A stretch of DNA of 64,000 nt from Phytophthora colocasiae. Lineage: Eukaryota > Oomycota > Peronosporomycetes > Peronosporales > Peronosporaceae. Below the pieces are notes generated by a model. It was not told the origin of the DNA. It did not search any database and saw nothing but the letters and a program-made list of their open reading frames with translations. Within the stretch, counting starts at the first letter, position 1; each line of letters opens with the position of its first letter. Below are positions 63,805 through 64,000 of this stretch, piece after piece. Location of the stretch: assembly GCA_018806915.1 (NCBI GenBank), contig JAGKQI010000079.1, positions 585,001-649,000 on the forward strand. Direction: 5' to 3'. Position numbers and translations under genes: made by a program.

Positions 63805-64000
63805 TCATTCGTCATCGGAGGACTGCACTGCTGCTGCAGCGTGTCCAGCGGATTGATTGGTGGACTTCTTTCGCTGCTCCTCGGCCACATGACGATCATG
63901 ATAGTTGGTGGTATGCCCACGCTGATCACAAATCTTACATAGAGCATTGCTAAAATCCCATCGGTCTCGTGGCTTTTTCTGGTTGGTGGTGGCTGCGATC
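63805..64000 (-). CDS. gag: copia copy 4 gag, C-terminal part at window edge
   Basis: The gag C terminus with the CCHH knuckle, ending at UGA (63805-63807). The rest lies beyond the window. Open as far as visible. Confidence 0.8.
   Translation of the reverse strand, partial: IAATTNQKKPRDRWDFSNALCKICDQRGHTTNYHDRHVAEEQRKKSTNQSAGHAAAAVQSSDDE

Larger units (their letters stand above)
47525..64000 (-). mobile_element. head-to-tail Ty1/copia array sharing single LTRs
   Basis: Four internal regions in the same orientation are separated by single LTRs at 47525, 51854, 56170 and 60498 (periods 4329, 4316 and 4328 bp). Domain order in each is gag, protease, integrase, reverse transcriptase, RNase H, which is the Ty1/copia order. 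The left edge is exact because the Harbinger ORF is interrupted at 47524/47525; the candidate 5-bp target sequence is CATAC (47520-47524). The right edge is outside the window. Copies are nearly identical apart from scattered frameshifts, so the array is recent, homogenised, or partly an assembly product. Confidence 0.93.

Noticed and set aside
47654..63953. Plus-strand ORFs across the copia array (such as 48254-48718, 51348-51851, 54210-54599)
   Set aside because: Shadows on the opposite strand of gag and pol. They lack domains and repeat with each copy only because the element repeats.

Overview
This is a eukaryotic window made almost entirely of repetitive DNA. The gene and transposon mix (RNA polymerase III tRNA repeats, hAT, PIF/Harbinger and Ty1/copia elements, 67-69 nt GT-AG introns, fragments of a CaMKK-like kinase and a sulfatase-like protein) looks like an oomycete or other stramenopile genome. 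That placement is an inference; nothing in the window proves the species.

From 1 to about 44764 the window is a head-to-tail array of roughly 0.70-1.0 kb units. It is open on the left and ends at 44764. Each unit carries one minus-strand tRNA-Ala(UGC) gene, a CA-rich spacer, a (CAGA)n tetranucleotide tract of about 40 to 335 bp, and a roughly 290-bp unique spacer. I count 47 tRNA loci. Forty-five are uninterrupted, and 21 of those keep the full 72-nt body (one of them with a changed discriminator base). The other 24 differ by small changes, nearly all in or beside the G/C runs of the T arm. Two loci are split in the D arm/A box by hAT insertions with the same 8-bp target duplication.

The two hAT elements (24431-27880 and 36408-39880) are copies of one insertion event, spread when a block of the array was duplicated. 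Each holds a broken hAT transposase on the plus strand. On the minus strand each holds fragments of host genes: a kinase N-lobe exon with its intron, a sulfatase-like segment, and the kinase HRD/DFG region. These look like captured sequence. The second copy is full of scattered small indels between two nearly identical ends.

From 44765 to 47524 lie a frameshifted unknown gene with a likely 5' UTR intron, a frameshifted PIF/Harbinger (DDE) transposase, and a convergent coiled-coil ORF that appears to be cut by the next element.

From 47525 to the right edge is a minus-strand head-to-tail array of one Ty1/copia retrotransposon (period about 4.32 kb). Four internal regions are separated by single shared 156-bp LTRs (TGTTG...CAACA). 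The primer-binding site matches the anticodon arm of tRNA-Asn, so priming by a half-tRNA is likely. Gag and pol lie in one frame separated by a conserved UGA, and pol runs into the 3' LTR. All copies carry frameshifts, many in homopolymers. One frameshift, in integrase, is shared by all four.

No ordinary single-copy host gene is clearly intact here.
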